18,601 nucleotides of DNA from Hyphomicrobiales bacterium (GTDB taxonomy: Bacteria > Pseudomonadota > Alphaproteobacteria > Rhizobiales > Devosiaceae): assembly GCA_015487985.1 (NCBI GenBank), contig WFOP01000112.1:1-18601 (forward strand), written 5' to 3'. A program made the translations under genes and the position numbers. Every line of letters starts with the position of its first letter. Positions within the stretch are counted from its first letter, which is position 1. Below the pieces are notes generated by a model, which was not told the origin of the DNA, ran no database searches, and saw nothing but the letters and a program-made list of their open reading frames with translations. Below, piece after piece: positions 1 through 7,224 of this stretch.

Positions 1-39
1 CATTCGGGCGCACAGGAAAAGTATAGAAATCCCTGAAGA

Positions 40-384
40 CTAAGGTTCACATTGGTTTTTGGGTTCACAAAATAGCTTGTAAAGCGTGCCGACAAGTTCG
101 CGCGCGCGTTCGTCGGACAAGGAATAGATGATTGAACGCCCCTCGCGCCTGAACTCAACCAACCCCTCCTGACGCAAGCGGGCCAGCTGTTTTGAGACCG
201 ATGTTTGGGGGGCGGTCAGGGTTTCTTCCAACTCGGCCACGCTGGCGGGGCCTTCGCTCAACCGACACAGGATCATCAAACGTCCGGCATGGGCTATGGA
301 TTTGAGAAAATCTGTGGTGGACTGGGCATTATCCAGCATGCGTGCCGAATCCGGTGGCGATGGTTTTTGCGTCTGATCGGACAT
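40..384 (-). CDS. ArsR-family repressor, SqrR/BigR-like persulfide sensor
   Basis: A 114-aa winged-helix ArsR/SmtB regulator. The recognition region is about residues 57-76 (PQTSVSKQLARLRQEGLV), followed by a wing with the REGRSIIYSL pattern. It has Cys40 in MILCRL and Cys106 in LYKLFC, which match in position and context the two redox cysteines of the SqrR/BigR group. Those proteins form an intramolecular polysulfide link and leave DNA when sulfane sulfur is present. A third cysteine, Cys112, lies near the C-terminus. The classical metal-site CVC motif of ArsR/SmtB is absent. The gene is last in the leftward operon, 47 nt after cysG, with an AGAAAG-type ribosome site before ATG 384. Control of the dsr locus by this protein is inferred from gene context and the cysteine pair. 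I am sure of the family and fairly sure of the sensor subtype. Confidence 0.88.
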   Translation of the reverse strand: MSDQTQKPSPPDSARMLDNAQSTTDFLKSIAHAGRLMILCRLSEGPASVAELEETLTAPQTSVSKQLARLRQEGLVEFRREGRSIIYSLSDERARELVGTLYKLFCEPKNQCEP

Positions 385-431
385 TGTCTTTCTTCTTTAT
401 GTTGACAAACGGCGTACGCAACCGGGGTTGC

Positions 432-1877
432 TCACAATCGTTTTTGGGCCTGAAGGCTCATGGCGTGGGTGTCTTTTTGAGTGGGGGTTATCCATTTCAG
501 TTGCGGGTGAAGTTTGACCACGTCGCCAATAATGATGATGGAGGGGCCAGTGACATTTGCTTTGGTGGCTTCATCATACAGGGTCTTGACTGTGCCGATT
601 ACAACCTGCTGGCTGGCGCAGGTGGCATTTTCAACCAGTGCGGCGGGCACATCAGGGTCAGCGCCGTGGGCGACAAATTCTTTTGCCAATTGCTCAAGGT
701 TTGACAGGCCCATATAAATGGCCACCGTTTGGGAGGGGCGCAGCAGGGTTTCCCAATCCAGATCCAAAATGCCATCTTTGCCGTGAGCGGTGATAAAAAC
801 ACAGGACTGGGCGTGATCACGATGGGTGAGGGGAATGCCCGCATAAGAAGCGGCGCCGATGGAGGCGGTGATGCCGGGGACAACCTGAAAGGGGATATTG
901 TGCTGCCCCAGCTTTTCAATTTCTTCGCCCCCGCGCCCGAACACAAACGGGTCCCCTCCTTTCAGGCGCAAAACACGTTTGCCCTGCAAAGCCAGATCGG
1001 CCAGTAGCTGGGAAATGTCCCCCTGATCCATCGTGTGGTTTTTGGGACGTTTGCCCACATTTATCCGTTCGGCATCGCGCCGGACCAGTGTGAGAATGTC
1101 GTTGCTGACCAGGCGGTCATATAAAACAACATCAGCGCGCTGCATCAATCTCAAGGCGCGAAATGTCAAAAGATCGGGGTCGCCGGGGCCGGCGCCAACC
1201 AGATATACTTCGCCGGTGCTGGCTTTTGAGTCCTGCCCGTTGTCGCTGGCTGTATCAAGGGAGGAGATCAGACGCTGTTCCGCGTTTTTTTGATCCCCGG
1301 CCAGAAACAGGTCGCCGACGGGACCATCGATCACACGTTCCCAAAAATGACGCCTGTTGGCGGAACTTGAAATCTTGTTGGCAACGGCCTGACGAAATCC
1401 ACCCAGAAATTCAGCCAGCCGCCCATAGGTGGCGGGAATGAGCGATTCAATACGGGCGCGCATGATGCGGGCAATGACCGGTGCGGTGCCCGATGATGAA
1501 ATGGCAACAACAAGGGGACTGCGATCCACAACTGAAGGGGTGATGAAATCGCAATATTCAAATACATCGGCAACGTTGACCAGAATATTTTTTTCGCGCG
1601 CCGTTTGTGCCAGAAATTTGTCGCGGGCCGCCTCTTCGGAGGCACCATAGGCGATGATGATGCCCTCAAAATCTGATTCTTGTGGCAGGCGTTTTTGATG
1701 GGTCAGGTTGGCGTGACCCAACAGGGGCGAAAACTCCTCGCCCAGCCGGGGATCAAACACAATGACATTTGCCCCGGCCTTAAGGGCGCTTTCAACGCGC
1801 CTTGCCGCCACCGTGCCGCCGCCGTCCACCAGCACTGTTTTGCCTTGAATATTCAGAAATACGGGAAGGAAATCCAT
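432..1877 (-). CDS. cysG: Siroheme synthase CysG (dehydrogenase/ferrochelatase plus uroporphyrinogen-III methyltransferase)
   Basis: A full-length 481-aa two-module CysG. The N-terminal Met8p-like half has the NAD-binding loop VDGGGTVAARR (residues 18-27), an aspartate in NVAD at position 104 matching the catalytic Asp104 of enteric CysG, and SSSGTAP around Ser128, the site phosphorylated in the Salmonella enzyme. The C-terminal SUMT half starts near residue 222 with VYLVGAGPGDPDLLT, followed by LRLKGGDPFVFGRGGEE (304-319) and VVPGITAS. Together the halves convert uroporphyrinogen III to siroheme by two SAM-dependent methylations, NAD-dependent oxidation and iron insertion in the cytoplasm. 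DsrAB needs this cofactor, and dsrN at the far end of the cluster should amidate it. The gene begins 26 nt after the 74-aa gene, so co-transcription is likely. Its use mainly for DsrAB rather than assimilatory reductases is inferred from location. Confidence 0.95.
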   Translation of the reverse strand: MDFLPVFLNIQGKTVLVDGGGTVAARRVESALKAGANVIVFDPRLGEEFSPLLGHANLTHQKRLPQESDFEGIIIAYGASEEAARDKFLAQTAREKNILVNVADVFEYCDFITPSVVDRSPLVVAISSSGTAPVIARIMRARIESLIPATYGRLAEFLGGFRQAVANKISSSANRRHFWERVIDGPVGDLFLAGDQKNAEQRLISSLDTASDNGQDSKASTGEVYLVGAGPGDPDLLTFRALRLMQRADVVLYDRLVSNDILTLVRRDAERINVGKRPKNHTMDQGDISQLLADLALQGKRVLRLKGGDPFVFGRGGEEIEKLGQHNIPFQVVPGITASIGAASYAGIPLTHRDHAQSCVFITAHGKDGILDLDWETLLRPSQTVAIYMGLSNLEQLAKEFVAHGADPDVPAALVENATCASQQVVIGTVKTLYDEATKANVTGPSIIIIGDVVKLHPQLKWITPTQKDTHAMSLQAQKRL

Positions 1878-1903
1878 TTGCTTTATGCGTGCCTTTTGTT
1901 GAA

Positions 1904-2131
1904 CTAGTTTTGGTTGGTCGCGGAGGAAGTGTTTTCAGCCCAATCGGCGAGATCTGCGCTCAGGGCTTTAGCCGAATTTTTATCCAGATCAATGATGGTG
2001 AACCGGCGACCCTCGCGGATGGTCATGCGCAAAAGTGCAAAGCCATCGGCCTGCGTGACCTCTTTGAAATTGAGTTTGCGGCCATAGGGGAGGTCATGAT
2101 CCGAACGGTCTTTGATTATTTCCTCAGTCAT
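1904..2131 (-). CDS. Small conserved-looking protein, 75 codons, function unknown
   Basis: A soluble 75-residue protein that I do not recognise. It starts MTEEIIKDRSDHDLPYGRKL and contains GFALLRMTIREGRRFTIIDL, an alternating pattern suggesting a small beta-rich fold. It has no cysteine, signal peptide or membrane segment. The ATG at 2131-2129 was chosen because it overlaps the stop of the preceding 65-aa gene by 8 nt, as expected for translational coupling, and a GGGA lies about 5 nt upstream. A longer reading in the same frame, from 2245, would run through the 65-aa gene and is unlikely. It lies between that gene and cysG (26 nt downstream) in the leftward operon, so a link to siroheme supply or sulfur oxidation is possible but rests on position only. 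Confidence 0.7.
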   Translation of the reverse strand: MTEEIIKDRSDHDLPYGRKLNFKEVTQADGFALLRMTIREGRRFTIIDLDKNSAKALSADLADWAENTSSATNQN

Positions 2132-2321
2132 ATTGTATCCCACGGGTGAAAGCGGCCTCCAGTTTCCATTCCCATTTTTTTGGGGTGTCTTTATAATCGG
2201 GTTTAAGATCAAATTCCAAAAACATGATCCCGGATTCCCCCGCATGGGCCACCAGATTTTCCAGTGCGGCGAAATTGTCGACTTCTGGATGCTGGATAAT
2301 CAAATCACTCAGTTTTGCCAT
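2124..2321 (-). CDS. Small acidic protein, 65 aa, function unknown
   Basis: A 65-residue protein that I do not recognise. Visible features are a helical N-terminal half (MAKLSDLIIQHPEVDNFAAL) and an acidic, aromatic segment FDLKPDYKDTPKKWEWKLE. There is no cysteine, signal peptide or transmembrane stretch. It starts 5 nt after the dioxygenase stop, and the AAAGGA in the last dioxygenase codons serves as its ribosome site. Its 3' end overlaps the next small gene by 8 nt. That packing is the best evidence that it is real. It may be a partner of the dioxygenase or of the 74-aa protein; this is inference from adjacency. Confidence 0.7.
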   Translation of the reverse strand: MAKLSDLIIQHPEVDNFAALENLVAHAGESGIMFLEFDLKPDYKDTPKKWEWKLEAAFTRGIQYD

Positions 2322-2326
2322 GATGA

Positions 2327-3259
2327 TCAGGTTCCTTTTACTCGGTTGTGGAAACGTATTCTAAACATCAAACGATCGCTGCTGCGATCTTTTTCCGGGT
2401 CAAACCCGGTTCTGTTATGCAGCGAGTTATTGCACAAAATACCCTGACCTGCCTTCAGGGTTGCAGTTTTTGTGAAGGGATCGCCGTTTTCAAGCAGATT
2501 TTGCAGAAACCGCACGGCCGCCTGCGTATCTTCGTCCTGACGCCATGCGATCGAGCGGGTGCGCGCAGTATAACGCATGGCAAGGTGGTTGTTTTTATCA
2601 ACGGAGAACACCGGGCCGATGCTGGCGGGGCGAAACTCACCATCATCAGTTTTGTTTTCAGGAATTGTCATTGCCTGAGGGTGCATCAGCGCATGAATGA
2701 ATGCGGGATTGTGGTCGCGCAGGCGAATATAGGCAATTTCGCAATCAAGAAACTGATTTTGCCCCCCGGATCGGGCCGGGTTGACGCAGTGTAATACCAT
2801 GGCGCGGATTTGCTGATCAGGCGCGTTATAATAGCCATCGGTGTGCCAGTTCATCGGGCGCTGGGAATAGGGAAGGTAGCCGCGCTGGCTGGGGGCTTGC
2901 GAAACGGTGAGGGCCACCACGCCGTTTTTGCCTGCCGAGCGATGGTCTTCTGCTATTTTCAAATCCATTTGTTCAGAAAAGCTGCGCAGGGCCAAACGTG
3001 TGTCATCCGGGTGCTGATCTGCGGCATTGGGCGCCTCATAAAGCGCCATGTTGGTTTTGGCGCAACTTTCAATCAATGCGCGCATTTCGTTTTCATCCGG
3101 TTTGGCAAGATCGCGGATAACGAGCGACTCAGCATTTGCCATTTCCTGGCTTTGGCGCAGTTTGTTTTCTCGCCATCTGGCATAAATTTTTGGTGCGTCC
3201 AGGTCCCAATGGTTAGGCGTTTTTGTAGAAATATGGGCCGTTTTCGTGTTGTTGTTCAC
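2327..3259 (-). CDS. TauD/TfdA-family Fe(II)/2-oxoglutarate-dependent dioxygenase
   Basis: A 310-aa protein of the TauD/TfdA/gamma-butyrobetaine hydroxylase superfamily. The facial triad is visible as His139 and Asp141 in NWHTDGYYN plus His281 in NNSLHNRTGF. Arg296, 15 residues after the distal histidine, is in the place of the 2-oxoglutarate-binding arginine. These enzymes oxidise a C-H bond using O2 and 2-oxoglutarate; TauD itself releases sulfite from taurine. The substrate here cannot be read from sequence. The start is a GTG at 3259, with GGAAGG 7 nt upstream. A longer form from a TTG at 3355 would add 32 residues without a good ribosome site. It is first gene of the leftward operon with two small genes, cysG and the sensor, and diverges from dsrA. 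A sulfonate or other organosulfur substrate is a guess from context. Confidence 0.85.
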   Translation of the reverse strand: MNNNTKTAHISTKTPNHWDLDAPKIYARWRENKLRQSQEMANAESLVIRDLAKPDENEMRALIESCAKTNMALYEAPNAADQHPDDTRLALRSFSEQMDLKIAEDHRSAGKNGVVALTVSQAPSQRGYLPYSQRPMNWHTDGYYNAPDQQIRAMVLHCVNPARSGGQNQFLDCEIAYIRLRDHNPAFIHALMHPQAMTIPENKTDDGEFRPASIGPVFSVDKNNHLAMRYTARTRSIAWRQDEDTQAAVRFLQNLLENGDPFTKTATLKAGQGILCNNSLHNRTGFDPEKDRSSDRLMFRIRFHNRVKGT

Positions 3260-3579
3260 TCTGAAACCTTCCAAATATTTTTCTAAGTGTTTGGTTTGTA
3301 AGAATTTTTCTGACAAAACGAACTCTTGAAGCCAGTATTCACATATTTCGGGCAATTTCTATATATACAAAAAAGGGAATGTGTTATACATATAAATTCT
3401 TGAATGTGTCCGTGAGGCCATTCTTGATGGAGAAATATAGGAGAATGGGAGAGGAGCAACCGTTCGTTTTTTTTAGGACGAAAATCCGTATTCGGGTAGG
3501 TGCTTTAATCTTGTTCAGCTTACACGTCGCTAATGGTTTACAACCGCTGGGACGTTCAAACGGGAGGCTAGTTTAAACG
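3260..3579. promoter_or_regulatory. Divergent control region between the dioxygenase operon and dsrA
   Basis: This 320-nt gene-free stretch must hold the promoters of both arms. The part around 3340-3400 is strongly A+T rich. It contains GAATGTGT twice (3377-3384 and 3402-3409), a near-palindrome TTATACATATAA (3384-3395), ATTC-TT-GAAT (3396-3405) and ATTC-N8-GAAA (3420-3435). The last is one base off the ATTC-N8-GAAT operator I recall for SqrR. The ribosome site for dsrA is GGGAGG at 3562-3567. I could not pick a convincing -35/-10 pair on either strand. The region as a regulatory spacer is certain; the individual elements are tentative. Confidence 0.5.
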
Positions 3580-4863
3580 ATGGATAATCCGGGAAAAGGG
3601 AATGGATCACACCCAACTCCAATGCTTGATGAGCTGGAAGATGGTCCTTGGCCGAGTTTTGTAACTGGTCTTAAAAGGCTGCGGGATGCCGAGGGCGAAC
3701 AATATGCGCCCGTTATGAATGACCTTTTGGGTCAGCTTGAACATTCCTATGAAAATCGCAAGGGCTACTGGAAAGGCGGCGTTGTTTCCGTATTTGGATA
3801 TGGGGGGGGGATTATCCCGCGCTATTCAGAAGTTGCGGATCAGTTTCCTGAATCAAAAGAATTTCACACCTTGCGTGTTATGCCGCCTCCGGGGTTTCAT
3901 TATACGACAGAAATATTGCGTAAAATGTGCGACATCTGGGAAGAGCACGGTTCGGGCCTGATTGCTTTTCACGGGCAGTCCGGGGATATCATGTTCCAGG
4001 GGTGCACAACGGAAAATACACAAAAAGCATTTGATGCGCTCAATGAACTGGGCTTTGATCTTGGAGGTGCCGGGCCGGCTTTGCGTACAGCCATGAGTTG
4101 CGTGGGGCGGGCGCGTTGTGAGCAATCCTGTTATGACGAGGGGAAGGTGCACCGCAGAATTATCAACAAGTTCCTTGATGAAATGCACCGTCCGTCTCTG
4201 CCTTATAAGTTCAAGTTCAAATTTTCAGGGTGTGGCAACGATTGTGTGAATGCCATTCACCGCTCCGATTTTGCTGTTATCGGCACCTGGCGCGATGACA
4301 TGAAGGTGAATCAGGAGGCCGTAAAGGCTCACGTTGCCAAGGTTGGGCGCAAATATACAATCGACACCGTGATTTCCATGTGCCCCACCCGTGCATTGTC
4401 CCTGAACGATGATGACACGCTTGAAGTGGACAATAGCAGTTGTGTGCGCTGCATGCACTGTATCAATGTTATGACCACAGCTTTGTCCCCGGGGGATGAT
4501 CGCGGGGCATCGGTGATGATCGGGGGCAAGCGCTCGCTTAAGGTGGGCGACCTGATGGGAACGATGGTACTGCCTTTCATCAAGCTGGAAACAGAAGAAG
4601 ACTTGGAAAAACTTGAAGATTTTGCAGAAACCTGCATCGAGTTTTTTGCCGATAATGCGCTGGAGCACGAGCGTATCGGGGAAACTATTGATCGCATCGG
4701 CATGCCGGCATTTCTTGAGGCTGTTGGCGTTCCGGCGGACCCCAATATGGTCAATCATCCGCGCACATCAAGCTATGTCCGCACCGATGATTTTGATGAA
4801 GAGGCTGAGAAGTGGTTTGAGCGCAAGGCCCGTGAAGAGGGTTTGGCTGTTAATGACGAATAG
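3580..4863 (+). CDS. dsrA: Reverse dissimilatory sulfite reductase alpha subunit DsrA
   Basis: A 427-aa subunit of the cytoplasmic alpha2beta2 siroheme enzyme that, in this direction, oxidises DsrC-bound sulfur to sulfite. The near-N-terminal block TPMLDELEDGPWPSFV is typical of DsrA. Siroheme-[4Fe-4S] ligands are Cys174, Cys180, Cys218 and Cys222 (CVGRARC and CGNDC), with the same spacing as Desulfovibrio vulgaris DsrA. A ferredoxin insertion supplies Cys268 (CPTRAL) and Cys288, 291 and 294 (CVRCMHC). Length is normal. Start is ATG 3580 with GGGAGG 12 nt upstream. It is first gene of the dsr operon, and dsrB follows after 84 nt. A run of nine G (3802-3810) encodes the YGGGI turn and stays in frame. 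The oxidative direction is inferred from dsrEFH, dsrL and no dsrD in the cluster. Confidence 0.97.
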   Translation: MDNPGKGNGSHPTPMLDELEDGPWPSFVTGLKRLRDAEGEQYAPVMNDLLGQLEHSYENRKGYWKGGVVSVFGYGGGIIPRYSEVADQFPESKEFHTLRVMPPPGFHYTTEILRKMCDIWEEHGSGLIAFHGQSGDIMFQGCTTENTQKAFDALNELGFDLGGAGPALRTAMSCVGRARCEQSCYDEGKVHRRIINKFLDEMHRPSLPYKFKFKFSGCGNDCVNAIHRSDFAVIGTWRDDMKVNQEAVKAHVAKVGRKYTIDTVISMCPTRALSLNDDDTLEVDNSSCVRCMHCINVMTTALSPGDDRGASVMIGGKRSLKVGDLMGTMVLPFIKLETEEDLEKLEDFAETCIEFFADNALEHERIGETIDRIGMPAFLEAVGVPADPNMVNHPRTSSYVRTDDFDEEAEKWFERKAREEGLAVNDE

Positions 4864-4947
4864 CCCGTTTTAACCAACAGGCGCTTAAATTAGGGTTGTT
4901 AAGGATCGGCTTCTGATTTGAATATCGGGGCTACCAGGAGGAAATAA

Positions 4948-6030
4948 ATGTCTAGCACACAAGAAAAACCAAGAGTTGCGGATGAGGTCGGTGTACCGGA
5001 TCACCATCAGTATATGCATCCGGTTCTCAGGGCGAATCACGGCAACTGGGACTGGCATGAACGCCCCCGGGCCGGCGTGTTGCGCCATGTGAGCAAGAGC
5101 GGCGACGATATTTTTACCGTTCGGGCGGGGACGCAGCGTCAGATGGACGTTTTCACCATTCGCAAATTGTGTGATATCGGGGATAAGTTTGCCGATGGAC
5201 ACATTCGCTTCACCACGCGTTCCAATATTGAATATCTGGTGGCGGATCAGGCCAAGGTCGAGCCGCTGATTGAGGCGCTGAATGCAGAAGGTTTCCCCGT
5301 TGGCGGCACCGGTGCTTCAGTTTCCATGATCTCCCATACGCAAGGCTGGCTGCACTGCGACATTCCCGGCACTGACGCTTCGGGTGTTGTTAAAAGCCTG
5401 ATGGATTACCTGCATAAGGAATTTGTGCAGGAGCGTATGCCAAACCGTGTGCGCATCACCACTTCATGCTGTCAGATCAACTGTGGCGGGCAGGGGGATA
5501 TTGCCATCAACGTGCAATATACCAAGCCTCCCAAAATCAATCATGATCTGGTGGCCAATGTTTGCGAACGTCCTGCCGTTGTTGCGCGTTGCCCGGTGGC
5601 AGCCATTCGTCCGGCAATGGTTGATGGCAAGCCCTCGCTTGAAATTGACGAAAAGAAATGTGTGTGTTGCGGTGCGTGTTATCCTCCTTGCCCGCCGATG
5701 CAGATCAACTCAAACGAGTCGACAAAAATTGCAATCTGGGTGGGGGGCAAGCACGCCAATGCGCGTTCCAAACCAACATTCCATAAGCTGGTGGTGGCAA
5801 ATCTGCCCAATAATGCGCCTCATTGGCCTGAAGTTACCGCTGTGGTGCGCAAGATTATCGAAGCCTATAAGGCGGATGCCAAACATTGGGAGCGTATCGG
5901 GGAATGGATCGAGCGTATCGGTTGGAATCGTTTCTTTGAAATGACCGATATGGCCTTTACCAAACATCACCTGGATACATGGACCGGCGCACGTCACACC
6001 ATGAACCACTCTGCCCATATCCACTTCTAA
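4948..6030 (+). CDS. dsrB: Reverse dissimilatory sulfite reductase beta subunit DsrB
   Basis: A 360-aa beta subunit carrying the catalytic siroheme site. Cys137 (GWLHCDIPGTDASG) with Cys174, Cys175 and Cys179 (SCCQINCGGQGD) repeat the spacing of the D. vulgaris DsrB ligands. The ferredoxin domain has Cys238, 241, 244 and 248 in KKCVCCGACYPPCPP, preceded by RCPVAAIRP. The HPVLRANHGNWDWHERPRAG opening and FTTRSNIEYLV block are standard DsrB. A strong AGGAGG sits 7 nt before ATG 4948. DsrC docks at the DsrA/DsrB interface in known structures, placing its terminal cysteine at this siroheme. dsrE starts 13 nt downstream. All expected ligands are present. Confidence 0.97.
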   Translation: MSSTQEKPRVADEVGVPDHHQYMHPVLRANHGNWDWHERPRAGVLRHVSKSGDDIFTVRAGTQRQMDVFTIRKLCDIGDKFADGHIRFTTRSNIEYLVADQAKVEPLIEALNAEGFPVGGTGASVSMISHTQGWLHCDIPGTDASGVVKSLMDYLHKEFVQERMPNRVRITTSCCQINCGGQGDIAINVQYTKPPKINHDLVANVCERPAVVARCPVAAIRPAMVDGKPSLEIDEKKCVCCGACYPPCPPMQINSNESTKIAIWVGGKHANARSKPTFHKLVVANLPNNAPHWPEVTAVVRKIIEAYKADAKHWERIGEWIERIGWNRFFEMTDMAFTKHHLDTWTGARHTMNHSAHIHF

Positions 6031-6043
6031 AGGACTGATCAAA

Positions 6044-6436
6044 GTGAAATTCGGTATTGTTGTAAATGAGGGGCCTTATACGCATCAGGCTTCTGATTCT
6101 GCTTATAATTTCGTGAAGGCGGCCCTTGCAAAAGGGCATGAGGTTTCGCGGGTGTTCTTTTATCATGACGGGGTAAATGTGGGCACCCGTTTGACCATTC
6201 CCCCTCAGGATGACCGGCAAATTCAGGAGCAGTGGAGTGCACTTGCAAAAGAGCATGAATTGGATCTGGTGATTTGTATCGCGGCGGCGCAGCGTCGCGG
6301 ACTTCTGGATGAGAATGAAGCAAAACGCCAGGGCAAGGATGCTGACAATATTGCTGAAGGTTTTAGAATTTCCGGCCTTGGGCAATTGATCGAGATGGGC
6401 ATTGAAGCTGATCGCACGATAACGTTTGGCGATTAA
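6044..6436 (+). CDS. dsrE: Sulfurtransferase subunit DsrE
   Basis: A 130-aa alpha subunit of the cytoplasmic DsrE2F2H2 hexamer, which receives persulfide sulfur (from TusA in studied systems) and hands it to DsrC. The active cysteine is Cys78 in LDLVICIAAAQRRG, the same number and motif as the essential Cys78 of Allochromatium vinosum DsrE. The N-terminus MKFGIVVNEGPYTHQASDSA is the usual family start, supporting the GTG codon at 6044. AAAGGA at 6029-6034 overlaps the dsrB stop and acts as ribosome site. dsrF follows after 11 nt. The presence of DsrEFH is one of the main signs that the locus works in oxidation. Confidence 0.96.
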   Translation: MKFGIVVNEGPYTHQASDSAYNFVKAALAKGHEVSRVFFYHDGVNVGTRLTIPPQDDRQIQEQWSALAKEHELDLVICIAAAQRRGLLDENEAKRQGKDADNIAEGFRISGLGQLIEMGIEADRTITFGD

Positions 6437-6447
6437 GGGGAAATATT

Positions 6448-6861
6448 ATGAGTGATGATGAAGTAAAAAAATTCCTCTATGTAAACCGCAAGGCCCCCTA
6501 TGGCACGATTTATGCGCAGGAAAGCCTGGAGGTTGTGTTGATCGGGGCTGCGTTCGATCAGGATGTGGCAATGGCCTTTCTGGATGACGGCGTGTTCCAG
6601 TTGACCAAGGGTCAGGATACCAAGGGAACCGGTTTGAAAAACTTTTCCCCCACCTATCGCGCGCTTGGGGATTATGAGGTGACAAAACTTTATGTTGAGC
6701 AGGAATCGCTCGACGAGCGAGGTTTGACTCTGGATGACCTGCAGGACATTCAGTATGAAGACGAAGACGATGATTATGCTGAAAAGCCTTCAATTATCGT
6801 TGTTTCGCGCGATCAAATGGCCAGTCTGATGGCCGAACAAGACGTAATCCTGAGTTTTTAG
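6448..6861 (+). CDS. dsrF: DsrF, subunit of the DsrEFH sulfurtransferase
   Basis: A 137-aa beta subunit of the DsrEFH hexamer. The protein shows the DsrE/F fold pattern (KKFLYVNRKAPYGTIYAQES, VVLIGAAFDQDV, VFQLTKGQDT) and contains no cysteine at all, so it cannot carry sulfur itself. The reactive cysteines lie in DsrE and DsrH. An unusually acidic loop, YEDEDDDY, at about residues 102-109 precedes the C-terminal strand PSIIVVSRDQM. ATG 6448 has an AAGGGGAAA ribosome site. Spacing is 11 nt after dsrE and 9 nt before dsrH, so the three subunits are surely made from one message. Confidence 0.95.
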   Translation: MSDDEVKKFLYVNRKAPYGTIYAQESLEVVLIGAAFDQDVAMAFLDDGVFQLTKGQDTKGTGLKNFSPTYRALGDYEVTKLYVEQESLDERGLTLDDLQDIQYEDEDDDYAEKPSIIVVSRDQMASLMAEQDVILSF

Positions 6862-6870
6862 GAAGAAAAA

Positions 6871-7179
6871 ATGGCTACTTTGCACACTGTAAACAGATCA
6901 CCATTTCAAGATCAGGCGCTGTTGAGCTGCCTCAGGCATGTTAAAAAGGGCGATTCTGTCCTGTTGTTTGAGGATGGTGTATATGGGGCCATGTCAGGCA
7001 CTGCGCTGAGTGATACCGTTGCCGAGCTGGGGGCTGATGTTTCCGTTTATGCCCTGGATGCGGATGTGGCGGCTCGCGGTATTGACAGTGCCCGGCTGCT
7101 GGAGGGCGTTGCCCTTGTTGACTATGCCGGATTTGTTGATCTGGCGGCAAATACTGAACGAACACAAAACTGGTTGTAA
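6871..7179 (+). CDS. dsrH: DsrH, small subunit of the DsrEFH sulfurtransferase
   Basis: A 102-aa TusB/DsrH-like protein that completes the hexamer. Cys20 in ALLSCLRHV is the only cysteine and matches the conserved cysteine of A. vinosum DsrH. The KKGDSVLLFEDGVYGA block is diagnostic. ATG 6871 follows GGAAGA overlapping the end of dsrF. The next gene, dsrC, begins 45 nt downstream, the widest gap since dsrB. That gap is enough for an extra ribosome or promoter element, although I see no clear promoter there. Confidence 0.94.
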   Translation: MATLHTVNRSPFQDQALLSCLRHVKKGDSVLLFEDGVYGAMSGTALSDTVAELGADVSVYALDADVAARGIDSARLLEGVALVDYAGFVDLAANTERTQNWL

Positions 7180-7224
7180 TACGAACGCCTCACTTGTGTG
7201 GGGCCATAGATGAAGGAACTATAG

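Noticed and set aside
402..407. Perfect TTGACA on the plus strand between arsR and cysG
   Set aside because: No -10 element lies 16-18 nt downstream, and it would point antisense into cysG.
418..431. GCAACC/GGTTGC dyad just after the cysG stop
   Set aside because: Very short loop, no T-run, and arsR follows on the same strand; too weak to call a terminator.
3260..3355. Longer dioxygenase reading from TTG 3355
   Set aside because: No convincing ribosome site there; GTG 3259 has GGAAGG at ideal spacing and keeps the whole recognisable domain.
3379..3576. 65-aa open frame in the control region upstream of dsrA
   Set aside because: No ribosome site before its ATG, composition unlike a folded protein (many F, R and V without pattern), and it covers the AT-rich promoter region.
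4868..4902. TTAAC...GTTAA partial inverted repeat in the dsrA-dsrB gap
   Set aside because: Only five bases pair cleanly and the arms are otherwise mismatched; no T-run.
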